From Burkholderia catarinensis (GTDB lineage Bacteria; Pseudomonadota; Gammaproteobacteria; Burkholderiales; Burkholderiaceae), in contig NZ_MDEQ02000028.1 in the NCBI RefSeq assembly GCF_001883705.2, positions 27,446-91,445 on the forward strand: a DNA stretch of 64,000 nucleotides. The letters are read 5' to 3'. The notes below the pieces were generated by a model. It was not told the DNA's origin and searched no databases. It saw only the letters and a list, made by a program, of their open reading frames with translations. A program made the translations under genes and the position numbers. Below, piece by piece: positions 26,781 through 35,120 of the stretch; positions within the stretch are counted from its first letter, which is position 1; the number at the start of each line of letters is the position of its first letter.

Positions 26781-27605
26781 ATGAATCCCGAACATTCCCC
26801 GCTCGGCAAGGCCACCGTCTACGCAGCCCAGTACGACGCGTCGCTGCTGTTCCCGATCCCGCGCGCCGGCGCGCGCGCGCAGCTCGGCATCACGTCGACG
26901 CTGCCGTTCTTCGGCACCGACATCTGGAACGCGTACGAGCTGTCGTGGCTCAACGCGCGCGGCAAGCCGCAGGTCGCGGTCGCAACGTTCTACGTGCCGG
27001 CCGAATCGCCGAACATCGTCGAATCGAAGTCGTTCAAGCTGTATCTCGGCTCGTTCGCGCAGTCGAAGTTCGACTCGATCGATGCGGTGCGCGACACGCT
27101 GAAGCGCGACGTGTCCGCATCGTGCGGCGCGAGCGTCGCCGTGCAGCTCGTGTCGGCGCACGATTTCCGCAAGCTCGAAATGGACGAACTCGACGGGCTG
27201 TCGCTCGACCGGCTCGACCTCGACACCGACGTGTACGAACCCGATCCGTCGCTGCTGTCGGCCGCCGAAAACGAAGCGCCGGTCGAGGAGACGCTCGTGT
27301 CCGACCTGCTGCGCTCGAACTGCCCGGTCACGGGCCAGCCCGACTGGGGCAGCGTGCAGATCCACTACGTCGGGCCGCAGATCGACCAAGCGGGCCTGTT
27401 GCGCTACATCATCTCGTTCCGCAACCACACGGGCTTTCACGAGCAGTGCGTCGAGCGGATCTTCCTCGACATCCTGCATGCGTGCAAACCGGTGAAGCTC
27501 GCGGTGTATGCGCGCTATACGCGCCGCGGCGGGCTCGACATCAACCCGTTCCGCACCAACTACAACCAGCCGATGCCGGACAACGCGCGCACCGCGCGGC
27601 AGTGA
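26781..27605 (+). CDS. queF: NADPH-dependent 7-cyano-7-deazaguanine reductase QueF
   Basis: A 274-residue bimodular QueF that reduces preQ0 to preQ1 in queuosine synthesis. The N-terminal half has YAAQYDASLLFPIPR (QueF_N). The C-terminal half carries the catalytic Cys in RSNCPVTGQPDWG (near 183), the NADPH-binding FRNHTGFHEQCVERI with the active-site Glu, and RRGGLDINPFRTN at the end. Length equals the E. coli-type enzyme (282) rather than the short B. subtilis form. It is 11 bp after ilvA and ends before a strong bidirectional terminator, so the two genes probably form one transcript although the pathways are unrelated. Confidence 0.96.
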   Translation: MNPEHSPLGKATVYAAQYDASLLFPIPRAGARAQLGITSTLPFFGTDIWNAYELSWLNARGKPQVAVATFYVPAESPNIVESKSFKLYLGSFAQSKFDSIDAVRDTLKRDVSASCGASVAVQLVSAHDFRKLEMDELDGLSLDRLDLDTDVYEPDPSLLSAAENEAPVEETLVSDLLRSNCPVTGQPDWGSVQIHYVGPQIDQAGLLRYIISFRNHTGFHEQCVERIFLDILHACKPVKLAVYARYTRRGGLDINPFRTNYNQPMPDNARTARQ

Positions 27606-27658
27606 CGGCGGCGGGCGGTCGCCGCCGGCCGTAGCGGCGTAGCGGCGAACCCCAAACG

Positions 27659-27694
27659 AAACAGCCCGGTCGGCTTCAACCGACCGGGCTGTTT
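27659..27694. terminator. Bidirectional rho-independent terminator between queF and ridA-like gene
   Basis: Perfect arms of about 15 bp (27659-27673 and 27680-27694) with a 6-nt loop, flanked by A residues on the left and T residues on the right. It sits between convergent queF and the RidA gene and can serve both. Confidence 0.82.
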
Positions 27695-27720
27695 GCTGTG
27701 CGCGGGGAAGCGCGAACGCG

Positions 27721-28107
27721 TTACTTCGCCGGCGCCTTGTACGCGATGCAGTCGACCTCGACCTTGCAGTCGATGACCATGCTCGACTGCACGCACGCAC
27801 GTGCCGGCGGATGCTCGCCGAAGTACGAAATGAACACCTTGTTGAACGACGCGAAATCACGCGCGTCGTCGAGCCACACGCCGCAGCGCACGACGTGCTC
27901 CAGGCCGTAGCCGGCTTCCTTCAGGATCGCGATCACGTTCTCGATCGTCTGCTTCGACTGCGTGACGATCCCGCCTTCGACGACCTCGCCGTTCACCATC
28001 GGCGTCTGGCCCGACACGTACAGCCAGCCGTCGGCCTCGACCGCACGCGCGAACGGCATGACCTGACCGCCGGTCCCCTTCGCTTCGCCTACGCCATATC
28101 GCTTCAT
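27721..28107 (-). CDS. RidA family enamine/imine deaminase
   Basis: A 128-residue RidA/YjgF/YER057c/UK114-fold protein. RidA members hydrolyse reactive enamine/imine intermediates made by PLP enzymes. Visible are PFARAVEADGWLYVSGQTPM, the NVIAILKEAGYGLEHVVRCGVWL helix-strand unit and, near the C-terminus, HPPARACVQSSM, which contains the conserved substrate-binding Arg. It starts at 28107 with AAGGAGTGAAACG just upstream. It is co-directional with, and downstream of, a D-aminoacylase gene and an RpiR gene, next to a PLP amino-acid enzyme gene, so it likely clears imines from D-amino-acid breakdown. Confidence 0.87.
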   Translation of the reverse strand: MKRYGVGEAKGTGGQVMPFARAVEADGWLYVSGQTPMVNGEVVEGGIVTQSKQTIENVIAILKEAGYGLEHVVRCGVWLDDARDFASFNKVFISYFGEHPPARACVQSSMVIDCKVEVDCIAYKAPAK

Positions 28108-28233
28108 CGTTTCACTCCTTGTTTTGTCGACCCGGGCAGGCGCTTCGGCACTGACCCGGATCCCATGCAACGCACGGTTGCGGATGCGCGCGCCTGCAGC
28201 GGCACACGCGGAAGATCGGAACAAGAACCGCGT

Positions 28234-29715
28234 TCAGAACGCGGCGTCGGCACTCGCCGGCACGCGCTCGCCGCGCGCAACGAAACCGCCGGCGCGCTCG
28301 CCGGTCGGCTGGCCGTTCTCGTAGGTCAGCACGCCGTTCACCCACACGGCGTCGATCCCGTGCGCGGGCTGCTGCGGCTTCTCGAACGTCGCGGCGTCGA
28401 GCACGCGCGCCGGGTCGAACAGCACGAGATCGGCGTGATAGCCCACATGCACCTCGCCGCGCCGCGCGATCCCGTAGCGGCGCGCGGACAGCGACGTCAT
28501 CTTGCGGATCGCCTCCTCGAGCGGCAGCAGGTTCGTGTCGCGCACGTAATGGCCGAGCACGCGCGGGAACGCGCCCCACAGCCGCGGGTGCGGCAGCGGA
28601 TCGTTCGGCAGGCCGTCCGAGCCGACCATCGTCGCGGGGTGCGACAGGATCCGGCGCACGTCGTCCTCGGACATGTTGTGGTACACGGCGCCCGCCGGGC
28701 GGATGCGCTGCGCGGCCTCCTGCTCGGTCACGCCCCAGTCGGCCGCGATCGCCTTCAGCAGCTTGCCCGCGACTTCCGGATGCGGCTCCGACCACGTGAT
28801 CGTGATGTCGATGTCGCCCGTCACCTGCTTCAGGTCGAGCGTCGACGAGCTGCGGCTGTACGGATAGCAGTCGCAGCCGACCGGCTGGTAGCGGCGCGCG
28901 CCGTCGAGCGACGCGAGCACTTCGGTGCTGCGCCCCCAGTTCGACGGGCCCGCGCACTTCAGGTGCGAGATCACGACCGGCACCTGCGCATGGCGGCCGA
29001 CGCGATACGCCTCGTCCATCGCATCGAGAATCGCGTCGAATTCGGTGCGCATGTGCGTCGTGTACAGCGCGCCCGCGTTCGCGAGCGGCTCGGCGAGCGC
29101 CATCACTTCCTCGGCCGGCGCCGCGAACGCGGAGCCGTATGCGAGCCCCGACGACAGGCCGAGCGCGCCGTTCGCCAGCGCCTCCTCGAGCTGTGCGCGC
29201 ATCCCGGCGATCTCGCCGTCGGTCGCCGCGCGGTCGAGGCGGTCCATCTGGTTGTTGCGCAGCGCCGTGTGGCCGACGAGCGCCGCAACGTTCACGGCCG
29301 GACGCGCGTCGTTCACGGCCGCGACGTAGTCGGCGAAGGTCGGGTACAGGAACGCGCCGCGCTCGCCGAGCAGGTTCATCGGATCGGGCGGATCGCCGGC
29401 GAGCGTCACCGGCGACGCGCTGATCCCGCAGTTGCCGACGATCACGGTCGTCACGCCCTGCGAGATCTTCGGCAGCATCTGCGGCGCGCGGATCACGTGC
29501 GTGTCGTCGTGCGTGTGCACGTCGACGAAGCCCGGCGCGAGCGCGCGGCCGTTCGCATCGACGACAGTCTCGGCGAGCCAGTTCGACAGGTTGCCGATCG
29601 CCGCGATCACGCCGTTGCGAATCGCGACGTCGCGCGTGACGGGCGGCGCGCCGGTACCGTCGTAAAGCTGCGCGCCGACGATCAGCGTATCGGCGGCTTC
29701 GGGATGCGAATGCAT
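28234..29715 (-). CDS. N-acyl-D-amino-acid deacylase (D-aminoacylase)
   Basis: A 493-residue amidohydrolase-superfamily enzyme that hydrolyses N-acyl-D-amino acids to free D-amino acids. The metal site fits D-aminoacylases of the Alcaligenes type: His67 and His69 (GFVDVHTHDD), a cysteine near residue 96 (VGNCGIS), His about 222 (YTTHMRTEFD), His about 252 (VVISHLKC) and Asp in MVGSDGLPND. The C-terminal beta-barrel closes with HVGYHADLVLFDPARV. It lies 2 bp after rpiR and is followed by ridA. The amino-acid side-chain preference cannot be read from the sequence; by context the product may feed the divergent PLP enzyme. Confidence 0.9.
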   Translation of the reverse strand: MHSHPEAADTLIVGAQLYDGTGAPPVTRDVAIRNGVIAAIGNLSNWLAETVVDANGRALAPGFVDVHTHDDTHVIRAPQMLPKISQGVTTVIVGNCGISASPVTLAGDPPDPMNLLGERGAFLYPTFADYVAAVNDARPAVNVAALVGHTALRNNQMDRLDRAATDGEIAGMRAQLEEALANGALGLSSGLAYGSAFAAPAEEVMALAEPLANAGALYTTHMRTEFDAILDAMDEAYRVGRHAQVPVVISHLKCAGPSNWGRSTEVLASLDGARRYQPVGCDCYPYSRSSSTLDLKQVTGDIDITITWSEPHPEVAGKLLKAIAADWGVTEQEAAQRIRPAGAVYHNMSEDDVRRILSHPATMVGSDGLPNDPLPHPRLWGAFPRVLGHYVRDTNLLPLEEAIRKMTSLSARRYGIARRGEVHVGYHADLVLFDPARVLDAATFEKPQQPAHGIDAVWVNGVLTYENGQPTGERAGGFVARGERVPASADAAF

Positions 29716-29717
29716 GG

Positions 29718-30656
29718 TCAGTCTCCTACCGGTTGACGGTCTCCGCCGCCGCGATGCGCATCGAGCGCATGCTTGATGCGGCGCAACGATTCTCGGCCCG
29801 CATCGCCGAGCCGCAGCGCGACTCCGGTGACGAGCACGTCGATCGCCATCATCATCGCGTAACGCGATGTCGACGGCTTGTAAATGAAATCGGTTTCGAA
29901 CGCGACGACCGGGATCAGGTGGTCGGCCAGCTTCGCGAGCGGGGAAGCCGGCGCGGTGATCGCGATCACCTTCGCGCCGTAGCGCTTCGCGAGCCGGCAG
30001 CTCTCGAGCAGCTCGGGCACGCGTCCGCTCACCGACAGCGCGACGACGACGGCGTCGCGCGACAGCGTCGCCGACACCATCCGCTGCAGCAGGCTGTCCT
30101 GGTAGCTCGCGACCGGCCGGCCGAAGCGCACGAGCCGGAAGCGCAGCTCGTCGGCGAGCGCGGTCGAGCCGCCGCCCTGCCCGTACACATAGATCATCTT
30201 CGCACCGGCGAGCAGGTCGGCCGCCGCATCGAACGACGTGTTGCGCAGCAACTGGTGGTTGTGCGCGAGCGCCACGCGGATCTCGTCGTAGACCATCGAC
30301 GCGGGGCTCGCGTCGCCGGCCGGCGCATCGTCGGACGGCACGAGAAAGCGCTGGCCGACGGCCGCCGCCTGCGCGACGAGCACCTTCAGTTCGCGCACGT
30401 CGCGGCAGCCGACAGCCTTCGCGAAACGCGTGACCGTCGCGACGCTGACCTCCGCGTCGCGCGCGAGCGCGCCGATGCTCGCATGCGCGGCACGCGCCAG
30501 ATCGGCGAGGATGAACGCGGCGACCTTGCGCTCGGCTTCGCGCAGCTCGGGCGCGCATTCGGCGATCCGCGCGACGATGTCGAGGACCGGCGGAGCGGCC
30601 GGAGCCGGATGGGGCTCGGCCGCGAGCGGAGCGGACGGGGTGGCGGGCGTATTCAT
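29718..30656 (-). CDS. MurR/RpiR family transcriptional regulator
   Basis: A 312-residue regulator with an N-terminal HTH_6 domain (residues about 35-110: LREAERKVAAFILADLARAAHASIGALA cited in part, then VSVATVTRFAKAVGC) and a C-terminal SIS sugar-isomerase-like domain (about 155-285: MIYVYGQGGGSTALADEL, VVALSVSGRVPELLE). An alanine/proline-rich leader precedes the HTH. RpiR proteins usually sense phosphosugars or related ligands. It is next to D-aminoacylase and divergent from a D-amino-acid PLP enzyme, so it probably controls both. The start at 30656 lacks a strong ribosome site; a longer in-frame start at 30701 would overlap the candidate operator. Confidence 0.88.
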   Translation of the reverse strand: MNTPATPSAPLAAEPHPAPAAPPVLDIVARIAECAPELREAERKVAAFILADLARAAHASIGALARDAEVSVATVTRFAKAVGCRDVRELKVLVAQAAAVGQRFLVPSDDAPAGDASPASMVYDEIRVALAHNHQLLRNTSFDAAADLLAGAKMIYVYGQGGGSTALADELRFRLVRFGRPVASYQDSLLQRMVSATLSRDAVVVALSVSGRVPELLESCRLAKRYGAKVIAITAPASPLAKLADHLIPVVAFETDFIYKPSTSRYAMMMAIDVLVTGVALRLGDAGRESLRRIKHALDAHRGGGDRQPVGD

Positions 30657-30680
30657 CTGCGGAAAAAGGGTGTGGCACCT

Positions 30681-30699
30681 GATGTTACTAAATAACATC
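30681..30699. promoter_or_regulatory. Candidate RpiR operator in the divergent region
   Basis: A perfect palindrome GATGTTA-CTAAA-TAACATC (7-bp arms, 5-nt spacer) lies 25 bp before the rpiR start and 78 bp before the divergent PLP-enzyme gene. It is AT-rich in a GC-rich background, which is typical of regulator sites. Confidence 0.6.
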
Positions 30700-30776
30700 A
30701 CCGCGCCGATGCTACTTTCTGTACCATCGGCGTGTCAACTTCAGTGCAATGTATAGTAATGATGGAGCGGGATGAC

Positions 30777-32057
30777 ATGAAAGTTACAAACTATCAGGAA
30801 GCGACGATCGATCCGTTCGGCAAGGGTCTCGGCAATCTGCCGAGCGCAAGCGTGCCGCTCGGCGACGCGGGCCGCCTCGAGTGGAACCTGCTCGCGGAAG
30901 ACGTCAGCCTGCCGGCCGCCGTGCTTTACGAGGATCGCATCGAACACAACCTGAACTGGATGCAGGCATTCGTCCAGCAGTATGGCGTCAAGTTCGCGCC
31001 GCACGGCAAGACGACGATGGCGCCGCAACTGTTCCGCCGCCAGCTCGACGCGGGCGCATGGGGCATCACGCTCGCGACCGCGCACCAGGCGCAGGCCGCG
31101 TATCACGGCGGCGTGCGGCGCGTGCTGCTCGCGAACCAGCTCGTCGGCCGCCAGAACATGACGATCATCGCCGGGCTGCTGTCCGATCCCGACTTCGAAT
31201 TCTTCTGTCTCGTCGATTCCGCCGAGAGCGTCGACCAGCTCGGCCGCTTCTTCGGCGCGCTGAAGAAGCCGCTGAACGTGCTGCTCGAGCTCGGCGTGCC
31301 GGGCGGCCGCGCGGGCGTGCGCGATGCCGCGCAGCGCGAGGCCGTGCTGGCCGCGCTCGCGCGCTATCCCGACACGCTGAAGCTGGCCGGCATCGAACTC
31401 TATGAAGGCGTGCTGAAGGAGGAAGGCGAGATCCGCGCGTTCCTGCAGGACGCGGTCGCGCTCACGCGCGAGCTGGCCGAAGCGGGCCGCTTCGCGCGCA
31501 CGCCGGCGATCCTGTCCGGCGCCGGTTCGGCGTGGTACGACGTGGTCGCGGAAGAATTCGCGAAGGCGTCCGACGCGGGCTTCGCGGAAGTCGTGCTGCG
31601 TCCGGGCTGCTACCTGACGCACGATGTCGGCATCTACAAGAAGGCGCAGACCGACGTGTTCGCACGCAACCCGATCGCCCGCACGATGGGCGAAGGGCTG
31701 CTGCCCGCGCTGCAGCTGTGGGCGTACGTGCAGTCGGTGCCGGAGCAGAATCGCGCGATCGTCGCGCTCGGCAAGCGCGACGCGGCGTTCGACGCGGGCC
31801 TGCCTGAGCCGGCGCGCCACTTCCGCCCGGGCCGCGACAGCGCGCCGCGCGACGTCGCCGCCGCCGAAGGCTGGGCCGTTACCGGGATGATGGACCAGCA
31901 CGCGTACCTGCAGATCCCGCCGGGCGCGGACGTGAAGGTCGGCGACATGGTCGCGTTCGACATCTCGCACCCGTGCCTGACGTTCGACAAGTGGCGCCAG
32001 GTGCTCGTACTCGATCCGCAGTTCCGCGTGACGGAAGTGGTCGAAACCTTCTTCTGA
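30777..32057 (+). CDS. D-serine/D-threonine-type PLP amino acid deaminase/aldolase (alanine-racemase fold, zinc type)
   Basis: A 426-residue fold-type III PLP enzyme. The PLP lysine is about Lys78 in KFAPHGKTTMAPQLF. The N-terminal alanine-racemase-like barrel runs to about 270 (LLELGVPGGRAGVRD; RPGCYLTHDVGIY), and a beta-domain ends with HAYLQIPPG and DISHPCLTFDKWRQV, whose His and Cys form the zinc site of D-serine dehydratase-like and D-threonine aldolase proteins. It breaks down free D-amino acids; exact reaction unproven. The ATG at 30777 follows GGAG with about 9 nt spacing; an upstream ATG at 30760 is possible. It is divergent from rpiR and D-aminoacylase. Confidence 0.85.
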   Translation: MKVTNYQEATIDPFGKGLGNLPSASVPLGDAGRLEWNLLAEDVSLPAAVLYEDRIEHNLNWMQAFVQQYGVKFAPHGKTTMAPQLFRRQLDAGAWGITLATAHQAQAAYHGGVRRVLLANQLVGRQNMTIIAGLLSDPDFEFFCLVDSAESVDQLGRFFGALKKPLNVLLELGVPGGRAGVRDAAQREAVLAALARYPDTLKLAGIELYEGVLKEEGEIRAFLQDAVALTRELAEAGRFARTPAILSGAGSAWYDVVAEEFAKASDAGFAEVVLRPGCYLTHDVGIYKKAQTDVFARNPIARTMGEGLLPALQLWAYVQSVPEQNRAIVALGKRDAAFDAGLPEPARHFRPGRDSAPRDVAAAEGWAVTGMMDQHAYLQIPPGADVKVGDMVAFDISHPCLTFDKWRQVLVLDPQFRVTEVVETFF

Positions 32058-32071
32058 CGCGCGTTGCGCGC

Positions 32072-32098
32072 GCCGCCCCGCCGCTCGCGCGGGGCGGC
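32072..32098 (+). terminator. GC hairpin after the D-amino-acid enzyme gene
   Basis: Arms 32072-32080 and 32090-32098 pair over 9 bp with a 9-nt loop, 15 bp beyond the stop codon of the upstream gene. No T-run follows, so it is a weak intrinsic terminator at best. Confidence 0.45.
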
Positions 32099-32225
32099 CG
32101 TCACGCGCGCTTCAATCTGCCGGAGTACACTGCGCTTTCGTCCTCGGGGCCTCTTCGCGGTCGTTGCGCTTGCCTGCCGCGCACGGCGCGAACGGGCCCT
32201 CAACGCCGCTTCACTGGAGAAAGCC

Positions 32226-32807
32226 ATGGCCGCGAAGAAGATCCTGTTCCTGACCGGTGATTTCGCCGAAGACTACGAAACGATGGTGCCGTTCCAGGCG
32301 CTGCAGGCCGTCGGCCACCACGTCGACGCAGTCTGCCCGGGCAAGCGCGCGGGCGACAAGATCAAGACCGCGATCCACGATTTCGAGGGCGACCAGACCT
32401 ACACCGAGAAGCCCGGCCACCAGTTCACCCTCAATGCGGCGTTCGACGACGTCGACGAGACGCGCTACGACGCGCTCGCGATCGCCGGCGGCCGCGCCCC
32501 CGAATACCTGCGGCTCGACCCGAAGGTGATCGCGCTCGTGCGCGCGTTCGCCGAGGCCGGCAAGCCGATCGCCGCGATCTGCCACGCGGCGCAACTGCTC
32601 GCGGCCGCCGACGTGATCCGCGGCAAGCGCATCTCGGCCTACCCGGCCTGCGCGCCCGAGGTGAAGCTCGCGGGCGGCGAATACGCGGACATCCCGGTCG
32701 ACGCGGCCGTGACCGACGCGCCGTTCGTCACCGCGCCCGCGTGGCCCGCGCATCCGGCCTGGCTCGCGCAGTTCCTCGTGCTGCTGGGAACGCGCATCGA
32801 GCTGTGA
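32226..32807 (+). CDS. DJ-1/PfpI family protein
   Basis: A 193-residue class I glutamine-amidotransferase-like protein of the DJ-1/PfpI family. It has KKILFLTGDFAEDYETMVP, with the conserved Glu near residue 18, the nucleophile elbow IAAICHAAQLLAAAD (Cys119) and DALAIAGGRAPEYLR before it. The family includes glyoxalase III-like deglycases, proteases and chaperones, so the activity stays open. The start at 32226 has GGAGAAAGCC just upstream. It is alone on this strand, after a 168-bp gap containing a hairpin and before the convergent marR gene. Confidence 0.88.
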   Translation: MAAKKILFLTGDFAEDYETMVPFQALQAVGHHVDAVCPGKRAGDKIKTAIHDFEGDQTYTEKPGHQFTLNAAFDDVDETRYDALAIAGGRAPEYLRLDPKVIALVRAFAEAGKPIAAICHAAQLLAAADVIRGKRISAYPACAPEVKLAGGEYADIPVDAAVTDAPFVTAPAWPAHPAWLAQFLVLLGTRIEL

Positions 32808-32928
32808 ATGAAGTTGAAATGAGATGAAGTGAAACGCCGGGCGGCTGCGGGTTCGTGCGACCCGCGTGCCGCACCGGTCGCGATCGGCCGACGCGTGCGC
32901 TCCGTCGCGCTGCTTCCCGCCCTGCTCT

Positions 32929-33375
32929 TCAGTGCGATGCCGGCGTCGAGCCGACGTCCGCGATCCGCGATTCCAGCATCGCCAGCGCGCCCGACAGTGC
33001 GCTCAGCACGTCGTCCGGCAATTGCGCCATCGTCTGATCGAGAAACGCCTTGCGGCGCGGCAGGCACGCGTCGAACGCGGCACGGCCGTCGTCCGTCAGC
33101 GTCACATTGGTCACGCGATTGTCGCGAGCATCGGATTCGCGCTCGATCCAGCCGAGCGCGTCGAGCGATTTCAGCTGGCGCGTGAGCGCGCCCGGATCGA
33201 TGCGCAGCACCTCGACGAGCTTCTTCTGCGACGAATGCCCGCCCATCGTGTGCAGCGCGACCATGATGCGCCAGCGCGGCATCGGCTGCCCGACGTGCGT
33301 TTCGAATGCGCTCATGAACGCGCGATACGTGCGTCCGAATTGCTGCAAGATCGCGACGCGGTCCTGTTCTTCCAT
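32929..33375 (-). CDS. MarR family transcriptional regulator
   Basis: A 148-residue winged-helix protein. The wHTH lies at residues about 35-95 (RWRIMVALHTMGGHSSQKKLVEVLRIDPGALTRQL cited in part; then WIERESDARDNRVTNVTLT, the wing). Helices at both ends form the dimer interface. It is on the same strand as, and 43 bp after, the DHA2-type efflux pump gene and is therefore likely its ligand-responsive repressor, as in emrR-emrB systems. The start at 33375 (MEEQDRVAIL) is preferred. Three tandem 8-mers lie just upstream and could be its own operator. Confidence 0.87.
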   Translation of the reverse strand: MEEQDRVAILQQFGRTYRAFMSAFETHVGQPMPRWRIMVALHTMGGHSSQKKLVEVLRIDPGALTRQLKSLDALGWIERESDARDNRVTNVTLTDDGRAAFDACLPRRKAFLDQTMAQLPDDVLSALSGALAMLESRIADVGSTPASH

Positions 33376-33396
33376 GCGCTGATTTCGTTTCCGGTA

Positions 33397-33420
33397 AATC
33401 GTTGAATCATTGAATCGTTC
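33397..33420. repeat. Three tandem 8-bp repeats at the MFS stop / marR upstream junction
   Basis: AATCGTTG, AATCATTG and AATCGTTC follow each other without gaps at 33397-33404, 33405-33412 and 33413-33420. The last overlaps the stop codon of the efflux pump gene (33419-33421), and all lie 22-45 bp upstream of the marR start on the minus strand. It is AT-richer than its surroundings, so it may be a MarR binding array or a slippage product. Confidence 0.55.
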
Positions 33421-35014
33421 AGTCGGCCGCGACGTGCGGCTCAAGCTTGCGCCGCAACGCGATCGGCGGCACGCGGCGGCACTGCCACACCGACACCACG
33501 GCGATGACGGCCGCCATCGCGACGCCCAGGTGAATCGCGCCGACGAGCGATTCGCGGGCCGCTTCCAGCAGCAGCGCGCCATTATGCCCGGCACGCGTGA
33601 GCTCGGCGACGAGACCGCCCTGCGCCGCGCGATCGATCAGGATCTGCGGATCGGCGAGCCGCGCATGCCACTGCATCGCATGGTCGGCCGCCAGCGCATC
33701 GCGCACGCCGCCCGAATACATCTGGTTCACGAGCGTGCCCGTCAATGCCGTGCCGATCATCCCGCCGACCATCCGCAGCGACTGCAGCAGCGCCGTCGCG
33801 ATGCCGAGGTGCTCGCGGCCGGCCGTCTGCTGAGCGAACACGGTGAGATTCGGCAGCACGAAGCCGAGCCCGATGCCGCCGGCGACCATCAACGCCATCA
33901 GCATCCAGGTCGGCGTCGTGTGCGTCGACACGACGATGCCCGCGCACGTGATCGCGAACAGCACGAAGCCGACGTGCAGCATCGCGTTCGGATTGCGGAT
34001 GCGCGTGACGACACGGCCGTTCATGATGCTGCCGATCGTAATGAACACGACGAGCGGCGTGATCACGAGCCCCGCCTCCTTCGGCGACATCCCGAAACCG
34101 CCCTGGAACAGCAGCGGCGCGTAGAACAGCAGCGAGAACATCGAGAAACCGGCGAGGATCGCGAGCACGAAAAGCGCCGACAGCGCGCGGTTGCCGAACA
34201 TGTCGAACGGCAGGATCGGCTGCGCGCAGCGCTTCTCCCAGTGCCACAGGCCGAAGCCGGCCGCGAGCGCGACGACGAGCAGCAGCGACGCCCAGCTCGC
34301 GACGCCGTACTTCGGCAACCATTCGACAAAGAGTTGCAGCGCGCCGAGCGACAGCGCGATCAGCAGCGCGCCCGGCCAGTCGAGCCGCATCTTGCGGTCG
34401 TGCTCGACATGGCGCAGGTGCGGCAGGTAGCGCCACACGAACAGCAGCGACAGCAGGCCGACCGGCAGGTTCACGTAGAACACCGAACGCCAGCCGAACG
34501 ACTGGGTCAACACGCCGCCGAGCGACGGGCCGACCGCGTTCGCGATGCCGAACGCGGAGCTCATCAGCACCTGCCAGCGCAACCGCACGACGGAATCGGG
34601 AAACAGGTCGGGAATGCATGCGAACGCGGTGCCGACCAGCATCCCGCCGCCGATCCCCTGCAGCCCGCGCGCGAGCACGAGATACAGCATGTCGTTGGCC
34701 ATCCCGCACAGCACGGATGCGCCGGTGAACACGACGATCGACACGATGACGAACGGCTTGCGGCCGTAATAGTCGCCGAGGCGGCCGAAGATCGGCACCG
34801 TGATCACGGAACTGAGCAGGTACGAGGTCGCGACCCATGCGTACAGGTCGAAGCCCCGGAGCTCGGCGACGATGGTCGGCAGCGCGGTGCCGACGACGGT
34901 CTGGTCGAGCGCGACGAGCATGGTGACAAACGAGATCCCGATCATCGCCAGCAGCGATTCGCGGAACGGCAGGACTTGCCCGCTCGAATGGTGGGCGGCA
35001 GTATGGACGGCCAT
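33419..35014 (-). CDS. MFS efflux transporter, DHA2 (EmrB/QacA-type, 14 TM)
   Basis: A 531-residue major facilitator with about 14 hydrophobic segments, exporting drugs or other compounds by proton antiport across the inner membrane. Motif D1 is in FVTMLVALDQTVVGTALPTI and motif A in GRLGDYYGRKPFVIVS. Motif C-like GIANAVGPSLGGVLTQSFGWRSVFYVN matches the DHA2 consensus. The ATG at 35014 is preferred; an upstream in-frame TTG at 35044 is weaker. No EmrA-type membrane-fusion partner is adjacent. The downstream marR gene on the same strand likely regulates it. Confidence 0.9.
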   Translation of the reverse strand: MAVHTAAHHSSGQVLPFRESLLAMIGISFVTMLVALDQTVVGTALPTIVAELRGFDLYAWVATSYLLSSVITVPIFGRLGDYYGRKPFVIVSIVVFTGASVLCGMANDMLYLVLARGLQGIGGGMLVGTAFACIPDLFPDSVVRLRWQVLMSSAFGIANAVGPSLGGVLTQSFGWRSVFYVNLPVGLLSLLFVWRYLPHLRHVEHDRKMRLDWPGALLIALSLGALQLFVEWLPKYGVASWASLLLVVALAAGFGLWHWEKRCAQPILPFDMFGNRALSALFVLAILAGFSMFSLLFYAPLLFQGGFGMSPKEAGLVITPLVVFITIGSIMNGRVVTRIRNPNAMLHVGFVLFAITCAGIVVSTHTTPTWMLMALMVAGGIGLGFVLPNLTVFAQQTAGREHLGIATALLQSLRMVGGMIGTALTGTLVNQMYSGGVRDALAADHAMQWHARLADPQILIDRAAQGGLVAELTRAGHNGALLLEAARESLVGAIHLGVAMAAVIAVVSVWQCRRVPPIALRRKLEPHVAAD

Positions 35015-35120
35015 TTTTTGTCGATGCAACTTTTGACGGGTCAAACAATCTCAAAATTCTAGCATGCCGGAGTAATCTAGGCTGGCGCAGGTCAACCGGC
35101 TCCGGCCGCCAAGGAGAAAG

